Shown: piece by piece, positions 13,111-19,909 of the stretch
Numbering within the stretch: position 1 is the stretch's first letter
Layout of the letters: each line of letters begins with the position of its first letter
Virus record (IMG/VR): IMGVR_UViG_3300036832_001852
Location: 1-45,457 of that record
Direction: 5' to 3' (one strand)
Length of the DNA: 45,457 nt
Origin: a virus
Program-made: the position numbers and the translations under genes
Notes under the pieces: model-generated
The model's database searches: none
What the model was told of the DNA's origin: nothing
What the model saw: the letters and a program-made list of their open reading frames with translations, nothing else

Positions 13111-13287
13111 ATGAACCAACCAGTGATTGGAGCCACCACCACCCGAAACCAGAACAAGCTATCGCGCATAATTGGAATTTACCCACCCGGTCGGCCAAAC
13201 GCGCCGGAACCACCAAAAATCAGATGGCGCCCAGAAATGAAACTAAAAATTGGGATGGCCCTATCGCGTCCATCCCGTGAGAGTTGA
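13111..13287 (+). CDS. Possible small basic ORF
   Basis: A 58-residue frame from ATG 13111 to TGA 13285-13287. The product is basic and Pro/Arg-rich (TTTRNQNKLSRIIGIYPPG, then APEPPKIRWRPEMKLKIG). There is no ribosome site upstream (ACAATAGCAAA-ATG). It is the only reading frame that makes sense in the stretch 13023-13535, which otherwise holds only the hairpins described below. It may be chance. Confidence 0.25.
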   Translation: MNQPVIGATTTRNQNKLSRIIGIYPPGRPNAPEPPKIRWRPEMKLKIGMALSRPSRES

Positions 13288-13416
13288 CTAGACTCCAGCG
13301 CTTACACAGGTAGGGAAAAACGCGCGTGCATTCACACTTAGCGTCAATTCGCGCCAGCGTGCGAACACGGACACACGTCAAACGGACCCATGCGAAGACC
13401 GTTACAGAAAATTGTT

Positions 13417-13529
13417 CACGTGTAGATACACGTGTAGGCTAACGCGGAATGGTCCGCCTTAGCAATTCGCCCATATTTTACCCTCATCAGGCACGGAATG
13501 ACCGTGCTACGTGGCCGTACTGGCCACGT
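13417..13529. terminator. Cluster of four perfect hairpins between convergent genes
   Basis: Four inverted repeats without mismatches lie in 113 bases. CACGTGTA/TACACGTG is at 13417-13434 (8 bp, 2-base gap), GCGGA/TCCGC at 13444-13457 and GCACGG/CCGTGC at 13491-13507. ACGTGGCC/GGCCACGT is at 13509-13529 (8 bp, 5-base loop). The last lies 7 bases beyond the stop of the leftward gene at 13536 and could end both transcripts, although no run of T follows on either side. The concentration is high for terminators alone. Confidence 0.55.
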
Positions 13530-13535
13530 TTCGGA

Positions 13536-13859
13536 TTAATCGCGTACTTGGCGCATCATCTCGCGGAGATAATCGTACTCGCGGGCAATGTGAACCGTGT
13601 ACGTCGTATCTGGCGCAAGAATGACTGGCGCGTGTTCCTCATGCACGATAGACACGCCTAGAGGCCCCACGCGCACGCTAGCAGAGCCCCAAGACGGGCG
13701 AAAAACTTCCGCCGCCTCTAGGTCTGCCAATTTGTGATGATGCCCTGTAGCCTCACCCTCTTGGATAATTCCATCCTCGCGTTTTGAGTCTGGCAACGTA
13801 TTGCATGCCTTTGCGTCAACTGGAATGAATAGAACATCGCCTTGCCGTATCGTCTTCAT
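13536..13859 (-). CDS. Conserved GEATGHxH-type protein
   Basis: 107 residues, GGGGAAACAA before its ATG. The family pattern is clear: RQGDVLFIPV at the start, IIQEGEATGHHHKL, then VSIVHEEHAPVIL and a C-terminal YTVHIAREYDYL. I recall it as a small beta-barrel (cupin-like) protein found in many bacteria and phages, often beside a DUF6745-type gene, as here. The His-rich HHHK and HEEH clusters could bind a metal. No reaction is known. It is the last gene of the leftward accessory operon. Confidence 0.7.
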   Translation of the reverse strand: MKTIRQGDVLFIPVDAKACNTLPDSKREDGIIQEGEATGHHHKLADLEAAEVFRPSWGSASVRVGPLGVSIVHEEHAPVILAPDTTYTVHIAREYDYLREMMRQVRD

Positions 13860-13937
13860 TTTGTTTCCCCTTTTTAGTCAATTAGTTTGCGCTAGGCAAA
13901 CCACGCGACGGACTCCGAATTCCGCCGCTTGGCGCGT

Positions 13938-14768
13938 CTAGGATTGTTGGCCGATAGTTCCCAAGTAGTCTTTAGTGTGGAACATGAAGTCTAGGCCATC
14001 GGCCACCGTGTCAACGTGTGGAGGAACTGGATTGATATAAACCGCGCCAGTAGTGGAACACGCCATTTTTAGTGCACGCATTTTGCGCCAATCGTCCAAT
14101 GGCAGTTCGAGCAACTGGTAACCCGCGCGTTCCTCCAAAACTTTAGCGTTGGCATCTAGGAAAAACCGTTCCAGACCGTAGCACGTCATTTTGGCCACGC
14201 GTACTGTAGAATTCTCTTCCGCCAAAATATCTGCCACCGTGCCCTTGAACGGTTTGCCCTCGCGGACCTTGTTTGCCCAATAGCGCGCACGATTGCGCGG
14301 GCGATTCGCTGCATTGCGTTCCTCGCGACGTTCCTTGCGGTATTCCACAATATTGCCACCGTGCAAGGTGCCGTCCGCGTTTATCGTTGCGCAATTGTTG
14401 ACAGTGACTGCTGCGATGTCTTCATAACGTGCATGGCAGAGGTCTGCATTCGAGGACACGCGTGTCCAATGGCACAGCACGGTCATTCCATTCACACGCC
14501 GCTCGGACTGTACCGGTTCACCGTTCACGCAATAACCCGCTGGCAAGTAGCGGTTAATTCTGTCATGGGTGGTACACGTGGGGAATCCGCCATTCGCGAC
14601 GATAATGTGACCGTCGGAATGGAACGTCAAAACGTCAGTATCGTGCAAGCGCACGGCAATGGAATCCGCCGAGCGGCGTATCAGATACGTGTTATTGGCT
14701 AGTTTCCGCCGTTCTTTGCAACGTCCGGTTAACTGCAGACTTGCTCTGAGATAATCGTTAAATCGCAT
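13938..14768 (-). CDS. Two-domain conserved protein, DUF6745-like C-terminus
   Basis: 276 residues from ATG 14768, chosen because GGAG lies 9 bases upstream. ATG 14804 is in frame without such a site. The N-terminal domain (about 15-75) has KLANNTYLIRR, IAVRLHDTDVLTFHSDG and FPTCTTHDRINRYLP, a pattern I recall from separate phage proteins. A basic linker with ERREERNAANRPRNRARYW follows. The C-terminal part (about 180-276) has VADILAEENSTVRVAKM, CYGLERFFLDANAKVLEE, ALKMACSTTGAVYINPVPPHV and FHTKDYLGTIGQQ. I think this corresponds to the end of DUF6745 proteins. The combination looks like a fusion. Function unknown. Confidence 0.6.
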   Translation of the reverse strand: MRFNDYLRASLQLTGRCKERRKLANNTYLIRRSADSIAVRLHDTDVLTFHSDGHIIVANGGFPTCTTHDRINRYLPAGYCVNGEPVQSERRVNGMTVLCHWTRVSSNADLCHARYEDIAAVTVNNCATINADGTLHGGNIVEYRKERREERNAANRPRNRARYWANKVREGKPFKGTVADILAEENSTVRVAKMTCYGLERFFLDANAKVLEERAGYQLLELPLDDWRKMRALKMACSTTGAVYINPVPPHVDTVADGLDFMFHTKDYLGTIGQQS

Positions 14769-14857
14769 TTGGTTTTTCTCCAGTTTAGTTTCTGACAGTC
14801 TCATCAGTAGCAGGATGTCAACCTGCTATTCGCGCGGGTACTCCACGCGATTCGACA

Positions 14858-15457
14858 CTACACGTAGACCACTACCGTCTTATCGCCACGTCGGAGCGCT
14901 TCATAGTCAAAGTAATCCATGTCGCAAGAATGCGTGAATGTTGTTACCTCATCTTTGAACGCTGGTTCATAGGCCTCGATTGCCCGCTCTGGAATGATGT
15001 CAGCAAAGGCAAACGTGGACACGCCAGACCACGCAATCTCATCAAGATAATCGCGCACGCGTTTTTTGTCTTCTGGTTCGCTGGAATTGTAGGCATCAAT
15101 TGCCGCATCTCGCATGGCACGGTATAGCGCTTTCTCAACTGCCCGCGCGGAATTACCCACCAGGGTTACAAACGGGTCATTGTCTCGCCACCACGCGGAC
15201 CCTACGAATAGGGTCTGGTCTGCGATGTCGTTCCGGTCTGCAATTTCCTTGGAGATGCGCTCTGCATCCGCAACGGTCTGGCAGTGCGGATTGTTCGCGC
15301 CATGGTCTCGCATGAAGATAGCGCCGCGTTTCGTGCGGAATGGTCCGATGACACAATTGTAGATTGAACCGTGCGTCTCTAATTCTGGAGTGTTGGCAGA
15401 CCGGAAGATGGTCCGTTTGCAATTTTCGCCACCAATGCCGACATAGTAGCGATTCAC
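14858..15457 (-). CDS. Conserved phage protein of unknown function
   Basis: 199 residues from GTG 15457, which shares GTGA with the stop of the upstream gene. The upstream open frame to 15571 is not needed. The N-terminal part has NRYYVGIGGENCKRTIF, HGSIYNCVIGPFRTKRGAIF and NPHCQTVADAERI, which I recall from phage proteins. The C-terminal part has an Asp/Glu-rich helix and FTHSCDMDYFDYEALRRGD. There is no recognised catalytic motif. It belongs to the leftward accessory operon. Confidence 0.65.
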   Translation of the reverse strand: MNRYYVGIGGENCKRTIFRSANTPELETHGSIYNCVIGPFRTKRGAIFMRDHGANNPHCQTVADAERISKEIADRNDIADQTLFVGSAWWRDNDPFVTLVGNSARAVEKALYRAMRDAAIDAYNSSEPEDKKRVRDYLDEIAWSGVSTFAFADIIPERAIEAYEPAFKDEVTTFTHSCDMDYFDYEALRRGDKTVVVYV

Positions 15458-15675
15458 GATTGCACCACCACTGCGACGATACCGCGCGATTGCAGCAAGT
15501 CTAGGTAGGTTTTTTCCTGTCTCGCAGTGTCCAAAGTCTGGCCATAGCGCTGCAGTTCCACCACGGACCACGTTTTGCCGTCTAACGATGATTCGATGAA
15601 CATGCCAATTTGTGAATGGTCAAAACGGATGTAGACTTTGCCAGTCTCGCGAATCCATTGGTTTGCAGTCTTCAC
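15454..15675 (-). CDS. Small hypothetical protein
   Basis: 73 residues from GTG 15675, overlapping the stop of the tiny membrane ORF upstream by 4 bases (GTGA), and itself overlapping the next gene by GTGA. The pattern is beta-rich (KVYIRFDHSQIGMFIESSL, TWSVVELQRY) followed by a helix ARQEKTYLDLLQSRG. No family was recognised. Confidence 0.6.
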   Translation of the reverse strand: MKTANQWIRETGKVYIRFDHSQIGMFIESSLDGKTWSVVELQRYGQTLDTARQEKTYLDLLQSRGIVAVVVQS

Positions 15676-15761
15676 AGTGCACCACCAATGTAGGCCAGCA
15701 AACTAAATACCAGCGCTACCCCGATTAACATGGAATACAAACGGAATTGATACGTGTACAT
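15672..15761 (-). CDS. Tiny membrane protein at head of leftward operon
   Basis: A 29-residue ORF from ATG 15761 with AAGGGA about 8 bases upstream. The stop shares GTGA with the next gene. After a short polar start (MYTYQFR) the whole product is one hydrophobic helix (MLIGVALVFSLLAYIGGA). It is the first gene downstream of a good promoter at 15805-15832. Coupled translation and the promoter make it more than a chance frame. The role is unknown. Confidence 0.5.
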   Translation of the reverse strand: MYTYQFRLYSMLIGVALVFSLLAYIGGAL

Positions 15762-15804
15762 GGTGTGTTTCCCTTAGTGTGGCCAGTCATGGCCAGCGGT
15801 TACA

Positions 15805-15832
15805 AGTATACATTAATAGCAGATTATTGCAA
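15805..15832 (-). promoter_or_regulatory. Promoter of the leftward accessory operon
   Basis: On the minus strand TTGCAA (15827-15832) is followed after 16 bases by TATACT (complement of 15805-15810). The -10 contains one of the GTATAC palindromes (15806-15811), so it may be under the same control as the early switch. Transcription would start about 15797, roughly 35 bases before the tiny membrane gene. Confidence 0.65.
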
Positions 15833-15867
15833 GCGGTTTTTAGTACAGGTACGTTAGGACAGGTATA

Positions 15868-16353
15868 TTATTCGTGATATTGTGTGTCTATGTCGATAGC
15901 ATCGCTAGGTGCGGATTCGCCGATGGATAGGAACACGCCAAAATGCTGGTCATTTCCGCGTACAAACCAGTCGCACTCTTTTAGGCGACCAGCAATCTCA
16001 ATTGCGCGCATGCCGTTCACTCCGTCAATAATCTCGCGGTATAAGCGATTGACGGCCAGTGGTTTTAATCTATCTAGTGTGACCAGTTGTTTTTCAGACT
16101 CGCGATTGACGGCCTCAGCAACTGGTGCCGATTCACTGCAAAGCGCTTTCAATCCACGGCATGCTACGCTGTGCGAGTATCCAGACTGTAACGCGCTTTG
16201 TTTGAACGGTTTGCCATCTCGAATGCATAAACGCGCTAGCAGTTCCGGGTTTTTGACGGAACGTTGCACGGCCTCATTAGATGTGACCAGCGCTTTGCCG
16301 TTCACTGTTTCCGCTGTGCCCATGCGCGCTATTGTGCCATACCGACGCGTCAA
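15868..16353 (-). CDS. HTH protein, possible terminase small subunit
   Basis: 161 residues from TTG 16353, supported by AGGA 8 bases upstream. ATG 16323 is an alternative without such a site. The centre PFKQSALQSGYSHSVACRGL is a helix-turn-helix resembling the DNA-binding domain of terminase small subunits (A...AGYS...A). A helical segment LKPLAVNRLYREIIDGVNGM and IEIAGRLKECDWFVRGN follow. Small subunits recognise the packaging site. Against this, the gene lies on the opposite strand, 11 kb from the large subunit. A regulator of the leftward operon is the alternative. Confidence 0.4.
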   Translation of the reverse strand: MTRRYGTIARMGTAETVNGKALVTSNEAVQRSVKNPELLARLCIRDGKPFKQSALQSGYSHSVACRGLKALCSESAPVAEAVNRESEKQLVTLDRLKPLAVNRLYREIIDGVNGMRAIEIAGRLKECDWFVRGNDQHFGVFLSIGESAPSDAIDIDTQYHE

Positions 16354-16475
16354 TTGGTCAATCCTACCATGGCATAGAATCTAGCACTCTCCTATTGCTA
16401 TGATAACAATAGACTTAGCGAGATGAGTTGCCAGTGTTATGTTTCCAGTTGTAAGTAATTCTTTAGTTAGACTTT

Positions 16476-16497
16476 GCCGGGGCCGAAGCTCCCCGGC
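16476..16497. terminator. GC-rich hairpin in the divergent region
   Basis: GCCGGGG (16476-16482) pairs with CCCCGGC (16491-16497) across an 8-base loop. There is no T run, so an intrinsic terminator is not certain. It lies between the divergent genes at 16353 and 16592. An inverted repeat CTATTG/CAATAG (16392-16397, 16407-16412) lies nearby and may be an operator. Nothing else was recognised in 16354-16591. Confidence 0.4.
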
Positions 16498-16591
16498 GGC
16501 ACGCGAAAATAGCTATAGGGCCAGCCATCTCACCCATAAAATTTTAAAAATTTCTGTATACTCCAGCAACTTTCTGCAATAATCTGCAACC

Positions 16592-16795
16592 ATGGACACT
16601 CCAGAGCAGCCTGCAGCAAGCGTTTTAGCAGTGAGCGTTGAAGAAGCGGCGCGGTTGCTGGGTGTTTCTCCGCGCACGATACAAAATTTAATTTTCAACC
16701 GGCAATTGCTTTCGCGCAAAATAGGCAAGCGCACGGTGATTCCGATGACAGCGCTGCAGAACTTTTTACGCAAGGACCATCCGACCAGGAAATAG
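16592..16795 (+). CDS. Excisionase-like HTH protein, second copy
   Basis: 67 residues. The core LAVSVEEAARLLGVSPRTIQNLIFNRQ (seen in parts: VEEAARLLGVSPRTI, then the wing LLSRKIGKRTVIPMTALQNFL) is the excisionase/MerR-like HTH, related to the protein at 6430. Such factors bind near att sites or promoters. The gene opens a run of very small rightward genes. Upstream lies TATACT at 16557-16562, a probable -10. Confidence 0.75.
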   Translation: MDTPEQPAASVLAVSVEEAARLLGVSPRTIQNLIFNRQLLSRKIGKRTVIPMTALQNFLRKDHPTRK

Positions 16796-16797
16796 AA

Positions 16798-17004
16798 ATG
16801 ATTCCCGACGACCTAGAGAGTTGTTCGATACACGAAGCGGAGTACGTTGAGTATCCGCCGCGCCACATTGAAAAAATTTTAGAAAAATGGGGCATTGGCG
16901 AGCACGGTGAACTTGCTCCTCCATCCAAGGGTGGTTTTGGTTGCATCACGGAATTGGGGAAGGTAACCATGTGGCAAGCGAAGAGTTATTGGAGAAAGGC
17001 ATGA
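16798..17004 (+). CDS. Small hypothetical protein
   Basis: 68 residues, starting two bases after the HTH stop. The N-terminus is acidic (IPDDLESCSIHEAEYVEYPP), the middle is a helix HIEKILEKWGI, and the rest is loop-like with an aromatic end (TMWQAKSYWRKA). The last bases overlap the next start (ATGA). No family was recognised. Confidence 0.55.
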   Translation: MIPDDLESCSIHEAEYVEYPPRHIEKILEKWGIGEHGELAPPSKGGFGCITELGKVTMWQAKSYWRKA

Positions 17005-17195
17005 ACTACCGTATTGCCCGTGGTCTTTTCGACCGGTGGGTAATTTATCATCCGAAGAACGAAGAACTGGCGTGGTCGGGTTTAAAATGGGTGCCAGCGC
17101 ATTATGGAGTGCCGAGTGGCGATTTTCAGATTTGCAATTTTGCCACGCGGGAGGAAGCGGAGGAGTACGCGAAGGAGCGGTTCCCCCAGGAATAA
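17001..17195 (+). CDS. Small hypothetical protein
   Basis: 64 residues from ATG 17001, overlapping the previous stop by 4 bases, with GGAGAAAGGC upstream. It is rich in aromatic residues in its beta-like first half (RGLFDRWVIYHPKNEELAW, LKWVPAHYGV) and ends in a helix TREEAEEYAKERF. This strand-rich fold with a terminal helix looks like a small nucleic-acid-binding module, but no family was recognised. Confidence 0.55.
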   Translation: MNYRIARGLFDRWVIYHPKNEELAWSGLKWVPAHYGVPSGDFQICNFATREEAEEYAKERFPQE

Positions 17196-17269
17196 TTTTC
17201 CACAATCTTTCCTGTTTACATTTGCAACTCTCTGCAGTAATTTATCGCTCCTGCTATACGGGAGTAGCG

Positions 17270-17452
17270 ATGAGCACGGTTCCCAATCCAGGCAGTATGG
17301 AAGCAATCAAGCATGGTTGCATTTGTGCGGTATTGGACAATGAGCATGGGCGTGGTTGCGGTTTGGGGAAGGATGGCGAACCGTTATTTTGGATAACGGC
17401 GGAATGTCCGTTGCATGGTGGTGGCAACTGGAAAGAGGAGAGAGAGCAATAA
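17270..17452 (+). CDS. Conserved small Cys/His protein
   Basis: 60 residues from ATG 17270 with GGGAG 5 bases upstream. The pattern PNPGSMEAIKHGCICAVLDN followed by HGRGCGLGKDG, WITAECPLHGG is one that I recall from small proteins encoded by many phages. Four Cys (GCIC, GC, EC) and two His could form a zinc site. CTATAC lies 16-21 bases upstream and might be part of a promoter. Function unknown. Confidence 0.7.
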   Translation: MSTVPNPGSMEAIKHGCICAVLDNEHGRGCGLGKDGEPLFWITAECPLHGGGNWKEEREQ

Positions 17453-17455
17453 GGT

Positions 17456-17668
17456 ATGACACTGGAGTGGCCCAGCGCCAAACTTCGCCGTAAATTGACA
17501 CCTGAGCAAGTGGTGTTGCACGACTGGGTTTATGAGTTTACGCGCAAGCCCAGCCAGGCAGTGCTGTTGATTGGTTTCATGGAAGCGCGGGTTGTGGAGG
17601 ATGCAGATTTAACTTTCTGGGACCTTTTGGCACAGGCTAAGCAAGACTTGCGAACGATTATTTTATGA
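17456..17668 (+). CDS. Small helical hypothetical protein
   Basis: 70 residues, three bases after the previous stop. The sequence is helical: RKLTPEQVVLHDWVYEF, PSQAVLLIGFMEARVVED, TFWDLLAQAKQDLRTIIL. No charged cluster, metal site or membrane segment is visible. It may form a dimeric helical bundle. No family was recognised. Confidence 0.55.
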   Translation: MTLEWPSAKLRRKLTPEQVVLHDWVYEFTRKPSQAVLLIGFMEARVVEDADLTFWDLLAQAKQDLRTIIL

Positions 17669-17725
17669 TTTTAGGAGAACGAAATGTTTACTGGAGGAAG
17701 CCATGACTCACTAGGGAGGTGAGCT

Positions 17726-17887
17726 ATGGCTGGTAACGCGCATCGCAACCGGCACGGGAACGTGGCGGGGTGCATGTATTGTGAATTTCGTCCCAAGGTC
17801 GCGAAGTTGTTGCATAAATATCGTAACAAGAATGGTCATCGGCATAACAGCCGCAGCAAGAAGCGGCAGAAGAGGCCGCTGCGGTAG
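17726..17887 (+). CDS. Small Arg/His/Lys-rich protein
   Basis: 53 residues from ATG 17726 with a near-perfect ribosome site (GGGAGGTGAGCT-ATG). The protein is extremely basic (HRNRHGNVAG, KYRNKNGHRHNSRSKKRQK) with a CMYC pair in the middle, so binding of nucleic acid is likely. Just before it lies a 12-codon frame (17683-17721, starting at ATG 17683) whose TGA ends in the ribosome site and may act as a leader. The protein is too short for a family call. Confidence 0.6.
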   Translation: MAGNAHRNRHGNVAGCMYCEFRPKVAKLLHKYRNKNGHRHNSRSKKRQKRPLR

Positions 17888-17896
17888 CGGGGAGAT

Positions 17897-17953
17897 GGGA
17901 CAGGAAGTGCTGGGCACGAATACGAAAAGGTGGTTCGATTCCACGCCTGTTCC
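17897..17953 (+). ncRNA. tRNA-like element (acceptor stem plus T-arm)
   Basis: GGGACAGG (17897-17904) pairs over its full 8 bases with CCTGTTCC (17946-17953), including one G-U pair. Before the 3' strand stands a T-arm with loop TTCGATT flanked by GTGG and CCAC (GTGGTTCGATTCCAC). This includes the invariant G-TTCRA-N-Y-C positions. In between there are only 24 bases with one small hairpin GTGC-TGG-GCAC, so D-arm plus anticodon arm cannot both form. Seven T follow directly (17954-17960). It may be a tRNA mimic or relic, a tmRNA-like end, or a terminator that resembles a tRNA by chance. Confidence 0.45.
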
Positions 17954-17981
17954 TTTTTTTGAATTTTACTGGAGGAAGAAA

Positions 17982-18173
17982 ATGATTAAAAACAAGCAAC
18001 GTAAATTGGCATTCACGCATTTGGCCGCAGTGCAGGCAACCGATGTAGCGACCGGGCAGTTGACGGTAATGTTATATGGATTGGACCTGGAAGGGCAGTG
18101 TTGGACCAACATTGCGGGCCGGGGTTGGCACATGCACATGGAGCTGCAAATTGACGAGCCGCAAAAAGATTGA
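17982..18173 (+). CDS. Small hypothetical protein
   Basis: 63 residues from ATG 17982, with GGAGGAAGAAA immediately upstream. The same ACTGGAGGAA word stands before a start at 17694. The sequence is beta-rich with aromatic residues (KLAFTHLAAVQATDVATGQL, TVMLYGLDLEGQCWTNI, RGWHMHMELQIDE), suggesting a small beta-barrel. No family was recognised. Confidence 0.55.
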   Translation: MIKNKQRKLAFTHLAAVQATDVATGQLTVMLYGLDLEGQCWTNIAGRGWHMHMELQIDEPQKD

Positions 18174-18223
18174 GCAGTTGCTAAATCGCCTTCTGGTAGA
18201 GAAGGAAAAGCTGGACTGTGAGC

Positions 18224-18433
18224 ATGTCAGGCGAAACGCCAAACTCGGCTGTCACTGCAGGCGCTGCAAAGCGGCCCGGTCGGCGCAATCTAGACGGTCT
18301 GCCACGCAAAGAAAGCCCAGTCCGTTTCGCCGGGCAGCATAACCATCAAGGCGGGGTGAGCGCAGACTGTGCTGCCGGGCGGCACAACCGTTGTTACAAA
18401 CTGAACTGTTCTTGTGTGTGTGGGCATCAATGA
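18224..18433 (+). CDS. Small putative zinc-binding protein
   Basis: 69 residues from ATG 18224 (GTG 18218 is also possible). The first part is basic and disordered (AAKRPGRRNLDGLPRKE). The C-terminus SADCAAGRHNRCYKLNCSCVCG has five Cys and a His in the spacing C-x5-H-x2-C-x4-C-x-C-x-C, an end I recall from phage proteins. Its stop overlaps the next ATG. A different frame over 18181-18342 is also open and Cys-rich, so the choice is not beyond doubt. Confidence 0.5.
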   Translation: MSGETPNSAVTAGAAKRPGRRNLDGLPRKESPVRFAGQHNHQGGVSADCAAGRHNRCYKLNCSCVCGHQ

Positions 18434-18615
18434 GCGACCTAAGTTACGAAGAACATAAAGCTCGCCATATTTTCTTGCATGAAAATCTGGATGAACTGTT
18501 TGCCGATTTCATTCAGCACCATCCACAGCAGCATGGTTTTCTGGAGCGGCCCATTCGTGAACTGTTGGAGTGGAGTTGTGAGCAGAAAAACAATCCCACT
18601 GAGCCGCCCAGATGA
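18430..18615 (+). CDS. Conserved small phage protein
   Basis: 61 residues from ATG 18430, coupled to the previous stop by ATGA. The pattern YEEHKARHIFLHENLDELFA, DFIQHHP, FLERPIRELLEWSCEQ is one that I recall from small proteins in many phages, mainly helical with an aspartate-phenylalanine core (LDELFADFI). No function is established. It in turn overlaps the next gene by ATGA. Confidence 0.7.
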   Translation: MSDLSYEEHKARHIFLHENLDELFADFIQHHPQQHGFLERPIRELLEWSCEQKNNPTEPPR

Positions 18616-19028
18616 TAATTGGCTTCACTGGCACGCAAGCAGGGATGAGCAGCCACCAGAAGAGTCGGCTGCAATATGTGCTGACCTGGCTGCTAAACGA
18701 TTTGGATGATGTGCGCACTCCCGCTCCACAGTTTCATCATGGGGACTGCATTGGTTCGGATTATGAAGCAGCAGTGATTGCCAAGAGGATGGGCTTTTGG
18801 ATTGTGGCCTGGCCACCGATAAATCCAGCTAAGCGCGGCTGGTTTGAATCGAACGATGAGCATGAACCGGGTCCGTATCTGGAGCGCAATCGCAAGATGG
18901 TGGATTCGGTGCAGCGGCTGATTGCTGCGCCCAAAGAGATGGAAGAGACATTGCGTTCGGGCACCTGGAGCACCGTGCGTTACGCGCGCAAAGTTCGCAA
19001 GCCGGTAGAAATCCTCTGGCCCAAATGA
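18612..19028 (+). CDS. SLOG-like (DUF2493-type) nucleotide-binding protein
   Basis: 138 residues. MIIGFTGTQAGMSSHQKSRL gives the opening strand and GFTGTxxGM loop of the SLOG/DprA-like Rossmann fold. QFHHGDCIGSDYEAAVIAK has the GDCxGxD element that binds a nucleotide-derived ligand. Later PGPYLERNRKMVDSVQRLIAAP gives the RN..MV motif. In phages such proteins are frequent but their ligand is rarely known. Roles in nucleotide sensing or defence evasion have been proposed for the wider superfamily. It overlaps the upstream gene by 4 bases. Confidence 0.75.
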   Translation: MIIGFTGTQAGMSSHQKSRLQYVLTWLLNDLDDVRTPAPQFHHGDCIGSDYEAAVIAKRMGFWIVAWPPINPAKRGWFESNDEHEPGPYLERNRKMVDSVQRLIAAPKEMEETLRSGTWSTVRYARKVRKPVEILWPK

Positions 19029-19031
19029 GTC

Positions 19032-19430
19032 ATGAGAAAATTAGAGTACGGCCCTTACAGCGATAAACGCCCAGCACTCCCACACAGCATTACACGGAAG
19101 AAACAAATTTTTGTTCCACGCGCCAAACGCAGCATTGCCGTGCCTTGGTCGGAGCGCGGTGCAGAATATGCAGCATGGGTCGGCATGAAGCAGCGCTGCT
19201 ACAATCCCCACCCCTCGCATAAATATTGGCATGGGCGTGGCATTCGGGTCTGCCAGCGTTGGCTAAAAAGTTTTCGCAGTTTCCTCAATGACATGGGCCG
19301 CATGCCCACGCCAGGTCTGACCTTGGACCGGATTAAAAGCAGCCAAGACTATCGGCCTGGCAATTGCCGGTGGGCCACCAAGGCTGAGCAGGTTAGAAGC
19401 CAGGAGCGCTTCCTGAATAAACGTAAATAA
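19032..19430 (+). CDS. HNH-like homing endonuclease-type protein A
   Basis: 132 residues. After a basic N-terminus, the segment YAAWVGMKQRCYNP, KYWHGRGIRVCQRWLKSF, FLNDMGRMPT, LTLDRIKSSQDYRPGNCRWAT is a conserved module of phage endonucleases, often annotated HNH or AP2-domain. It shares M.QRC, GRGI.VC.RW, FL.DMG, LDR and Y.PGNCRWAT with the gene at 33944-34423 in this genome. Such genes usually spread by cutting DNA that lacks them. Insertion at the end of the small-gene run leaves neighbouring genes intact. Confidence 0.75.
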   Translation: MRKLEYGPYSDKRPALPHSITRKKQIFVPRAKRSIAVPWSERGAEYAAWVGMKQRCYNPHPSHKYWHGRGIRVCQRWLKSFRSFLNDMGRMPTPGLTLDRIKSSQDYRPGNCRWATKAEQVRSQERFLNKRK

Positions 19431-19501
19431 CTCGCAATAAATGTAATCGTTCTTCCAATTAGCTTTCTGGTATAGGACACTCCCTCGCGAGAGGTGTGCT
19501 C

Positions 19502-19771
19502 ATGCCAGGACGCCAATTTGCCAACGACAGTATGACCCCCGAACCGATTTCGGTTTCCCGCGATAAGTATCAAGACGAAATTCCTTCCGACCGCACCAAC
19601 CATTCCAACACCACGCCTGAGATGAGTGGCGGGCTGTACCAGGGCCGTCACTATTCCGATGACTGGATGGGTGGCTTTGAAAAGTACGGTGTCAGCGTAG
19701 GGTCCACCGCTCCCAGCAAAGAGCAAGTTTCCGTAAATCCCAATTCTGCCGACCGAGGGAAGGAATCCTAA
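19502..19771 (+). CDS. Small hypothetical, probably virion-associated
   Basis: 89 residues from ATG 19502, 71 bases after the endonuclease stop. The GTG at 19496 is in frame, but the ribosome site GAGAGG suits 19502 better. A hairpin CCTC-GCGA-GAGG (19484-19495) precedes it. The protein is polar and Ser/Asp/Asn-rich without a hydrophobic core (RDKYQDEIPSDRTNHSN, SDDWMGGFEKYGVSVGS). It opens a series of short genes that lead to the tail-spike region. No family was recognised. Confidence 0.5.
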   Translation: MPGRQFANDSMTPEPISVSRDKYQDEIPSDRTNHSNTTPEMSGGLYQGRHYSDDWMGGFEKYGVSVGSTAPSKEQVSVNPNSADRGKES

Positions 19772-19909
19772 ATGTCAAACGACCCCAGCAAAAAGCCATT
19801 GCCACCGGAAGAACCGGCACCAGAAGAGACTGACCCTAGTCCTGAACCGCCCGCTCCCGAACTTCCTGAAGAGGAGCCGAAGAAACCGGAAGGCGAAGTT
19901 CATGGCTAA
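19772..19909 (+). CDS. Pro/Glu-rich small protein
   Basis: 45 residues from ATG 19772, directly after the previous stop. Almost the whole product is made of Pro, Glu, Asp and Lys (PPEEPAPEETDPSPEPPAPE), so it must be an extended acidic chain. This could be a virion linker or a DNA mimic. The ATG of the next gene lies inside its last codons (8-base overlap). Too simple in composition for homology reasoning. Confidence 0.45.
   Translation: MSNDPSKKPLPPEEPAPEETDPSPEPPAPELPEEEPKKPEGEVHG

Noticed and set aside
18181-18342. Cys-rich frame with CHCRRCK between the genes at 17982 and 18224
   Set aside because: No ATG or GTG start is available, and the other frame over the same bases has a start, a recognisable C-terminal Cys pattern and a coupled stop. 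It cannot be fully excluded.
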